Shown: piece after piece, positions 62,842-64,000 of the stretch
How the letters are laid out: the number at the start of each line of letters is the position of its first letter
How positions within the stretch are numbered: position 1 is the first letter of the stretch
From: Leptospira johnsonii
GTDB taxonomy: Bacteria; Spirochaetota; Leptospiria; Leptospirales; Leptospiraceae
Reading direction: 5' to 3'
Assembly: GCF_003112675.1 (NCBI RefSeq)
Contig: NZ_BFAY01000011.1
Location: 248,001-312,000, forward strand
Length of the DNA stretch: 64,000 nt
The notes under the pieces: generated by a model
Told to the model about the DNA's origin: nothing
Databases searched by the model: none
The model's input: the letters and a program-made list of their open reading frames with translations, nothing else
Made by a program: the position numbers and the translations under genes

Positions 62842-63642
62842 TTAAGAAAATTTTTGCCCTAGTCTTTCCATTCCTCTTAAGAAACCAGGAGACAGTCTGG
62901 TCAAAAAGCGCAATAGCTTCGCGGTGAATCCCGGGAAGACATGCATCTTTCTTTTTTCAATTCCTCTTACTATGGCTCGAACCACCATCTGAGGACTGTC
63001 TACGATCAAAGAAGGGACTACTTTAGGTTTATCCGTTCCAAATTGTTGAGAATGCAGTATATTCGTATTTGCGAAGAAAGGATACACGTTAGTCGTATAT
63101 ATCCCTTGGCTTCTATAACCGGAATCTAATGCTTCGCCCAAGGCTCTGATCCCGAACTTGGAAACCGAATAATACACTAACTCACCCGGAGAAGTGATCC
63201 CTGCACAAGAAGATAGATTTACGATCTGTCCGTATTTTCTCTCCAACATTGCAGGTAAGAACAAACGTGAAAGGTAAATAGGAGCGTATAAGTTTACATC
63301 CAAGATCAATTTCCATTTGTCCATAGGAACATCCAGAAGTTTTCCTCCAAATGCCAAACCTGCGTTATTGACAAGGATATCGATCTTAGGTTGGATCTTG
63401 ATCGCTTCCTTATATGCCTTCTCGCAACCTGATTCGCTGCTTAAGTCAGCTGCAAAAGTTCCGAGTATTTTGCCCGGTACCGGTTTTGAATTTTCCAAAT
63501 AGAATTCAGGTTTAGTTTCAGGCGCTTTCATATCAGTCAGCACAAGATTGGCACCTTTCTTTAACAGCTGTTTGGTTAATTCTTTACCGAAACCGCCGCT
63601 TGCTCCGGTGATTAAAATATTTTTCCCGCTTATTCTGCTCAT
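62842..63642 (-). CDS. Short-chain dehydrogenase/reductase
   Basis: This 266-residue SDR has TGASGGFGKELT near the N-terminus, VLTDMKAPE, NNAGLAFGGK, catalytic Ser in NLSSCAGITS and YxxxK in VYYSVSKFGI. It resembles the SDR half of proteins that act on long-chain or steroid-like alcohols. It overlaps the upstream metal-dependent hydrolase gene by ATGA and is followed by the epoxide-hydrolase-like gene, so the three form one operon. Confidence 0.9.
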   Translation of the reverse strand: MSRISGKNILITGASGGFGKELTKQLLKKGANLVLTDMKAPETKPEFYLENSKPVPGKILGTFAADLSSESGCEKAYKEAIKIQPKIDILVNNAGLAFGGKLLDVPMDKWKLILDVNLYAPIYLSRLFLPAMLERKYGQIVNLSSCAGITSPGELVYYSVSKFGIRALGEALDSGYRSQGIYTTNVYPFFANTNILHSQQFGTDKPKVVPSLIVDSPQMVVRAIVRGIEKRKMHVFPGFTAKLLRFLTRLSPGFLRGMERLGQKFS

Positions 63643-63998
63643 GCAATTTCCTTATATTTATGCTCTGGCGATTCGAAGATTGCCTTACTCAATTCTAGAT
63701 TATCTTCCTGTTCCGGATGAAAACCGGGACGGAAATATCTGAAGAAGGCGCCCAGCGCATGAAAGAAGACCTTTTCGTCTATAAAGATAAAACGAAAAGC
63801 ATCTTTTCTGGTTTTCCATTTAAAAGTAAGTCCCTCTTGCCAAAGAAGTATTTCCGCGCCTATAAATGTCGCTGCCCAGAACACGATGGTCACTCCGAGA
63901 AAAGTAATCATTCTTCTGAAATAATTTCCGCTGATATCTAAGAATACGTCGTAAGCTGCGGATTTATGTTCTATCTCTTCCGCTGCATGCCATTCCCA
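63639..63998 (-). CDS. Metal-dependent hydrolase family protein (partial, PF10118-like)
   Basis: The frame continues past the right edge of the window, so its start is missing. The visible 119 residues begin WEWHAAEEIEHKSAAYDVFL, the histidine/glutamate metal-binding motif of the predicted metal-dependent hydrolase family. Two hydrophobic segments follow (LGVTIVFWAATFIGAEILLW). The stop overlaps the SDR start by ATGA. Neighbouring SDR and hydrolase genes suggest a lipid or hydrocarbon catabolic unit, which is inference. Confidence 0.8.
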   Translation of the reverse strand, partial: WEWHAAEEIEHKSAAYDVFLDISGNYFRRMITFLGVTIVFWAATFIGAEILLWQEGLTFKWKTRKDAFRFIFIDEKVFFHALGAFFRYFRPGFHPEQEDNLELSKAIFESPEHKYKEIA

Positions 63999-64000
63999 AA

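Overview
The window looks like chromosome from a Leptospira species (spirochaete). This rests on Leptospira-type families (an LruC-domain lipoprotein, a DUF1554 lipoprotein, many lipoproteins with loose spirochaetal lipoboxes, a threonine-independent-style LeuA without a regulatory domain), dense two-component and cyclic-nucleotide signalling, and moderate GC judged by eye. It is almost entirely coding. I see no rRNA, tRNA, insertion sequence, prophage or CRISPR array.

Layout. 1-5 kb: a zinc alcohol dehydrogenase diverges from a TetR regulator with two matching operators between them, followed by cysE, a YvlD-type membrane protein, lipoproteins and a TPR protein. 5.2-7.2 kb: leuA behind a leucine-codon leader peptide and attenuator terminator, then a broken cyclase remnant and a small cysteine-rich secreted protein. 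7.3-16 kb: a GT-C type membrane glycosyltransferase and a tolC / RND pump / TetR / TetR operon that lacks an adaptor gene and has a large palindromic operator at its promoter. 16-30 kb: a PAS hybrid kinase, hydrolase, thiolase, acyltransferase-like membrane protein, DUF2804 protein, transglutaminase, aldo/keto reductase, and a marR-doxX pair with matching operators. 30-37 kb: kinases, flavoprotein, pirin and small enzymes.

37-41 kb is the most striking part. An acetolactate synthase gene (ilvB-type) is preceded by a 31-codon Val/Leu-rich leader peptide and a strong terminator. Directly after ilvB comes a second leader peptide with tandem Trp codons. It is followed by inverted repeats that can hide the ribosome-binding site of trpE, then trpE and trpG. 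Together with leuA this gives three separate leader-peptide control regions for amino-acid synthesis in one window. Two look like transcription terminators and one looks translational.

41-64 kb: tpx, an SGNH lipoprotein, thioesterase, aldehyde dehydrogenase, a GHKL-HDOD fusion, the LruC lipoprotein, a NarL-type two-component pair, an operon of adenylate cyclase / FecR protein / envelope protein / DUF1554 lipoprotein, an MscS channel, a UbiA-like protein, an rlmK-like methyltransferase, cell-wall enzymes (a VanX-type dipeptidase and NlpC/P60) flanking a 65-bp tandem repeat, an alpha/beta hydrolase, a short-chain dehydrogenase, and a truncated metal-dependent hydrolase at the right edge.

All functions are read from motifs and remembered family features. 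No database search was run, and regulatory pairings were found by eye.
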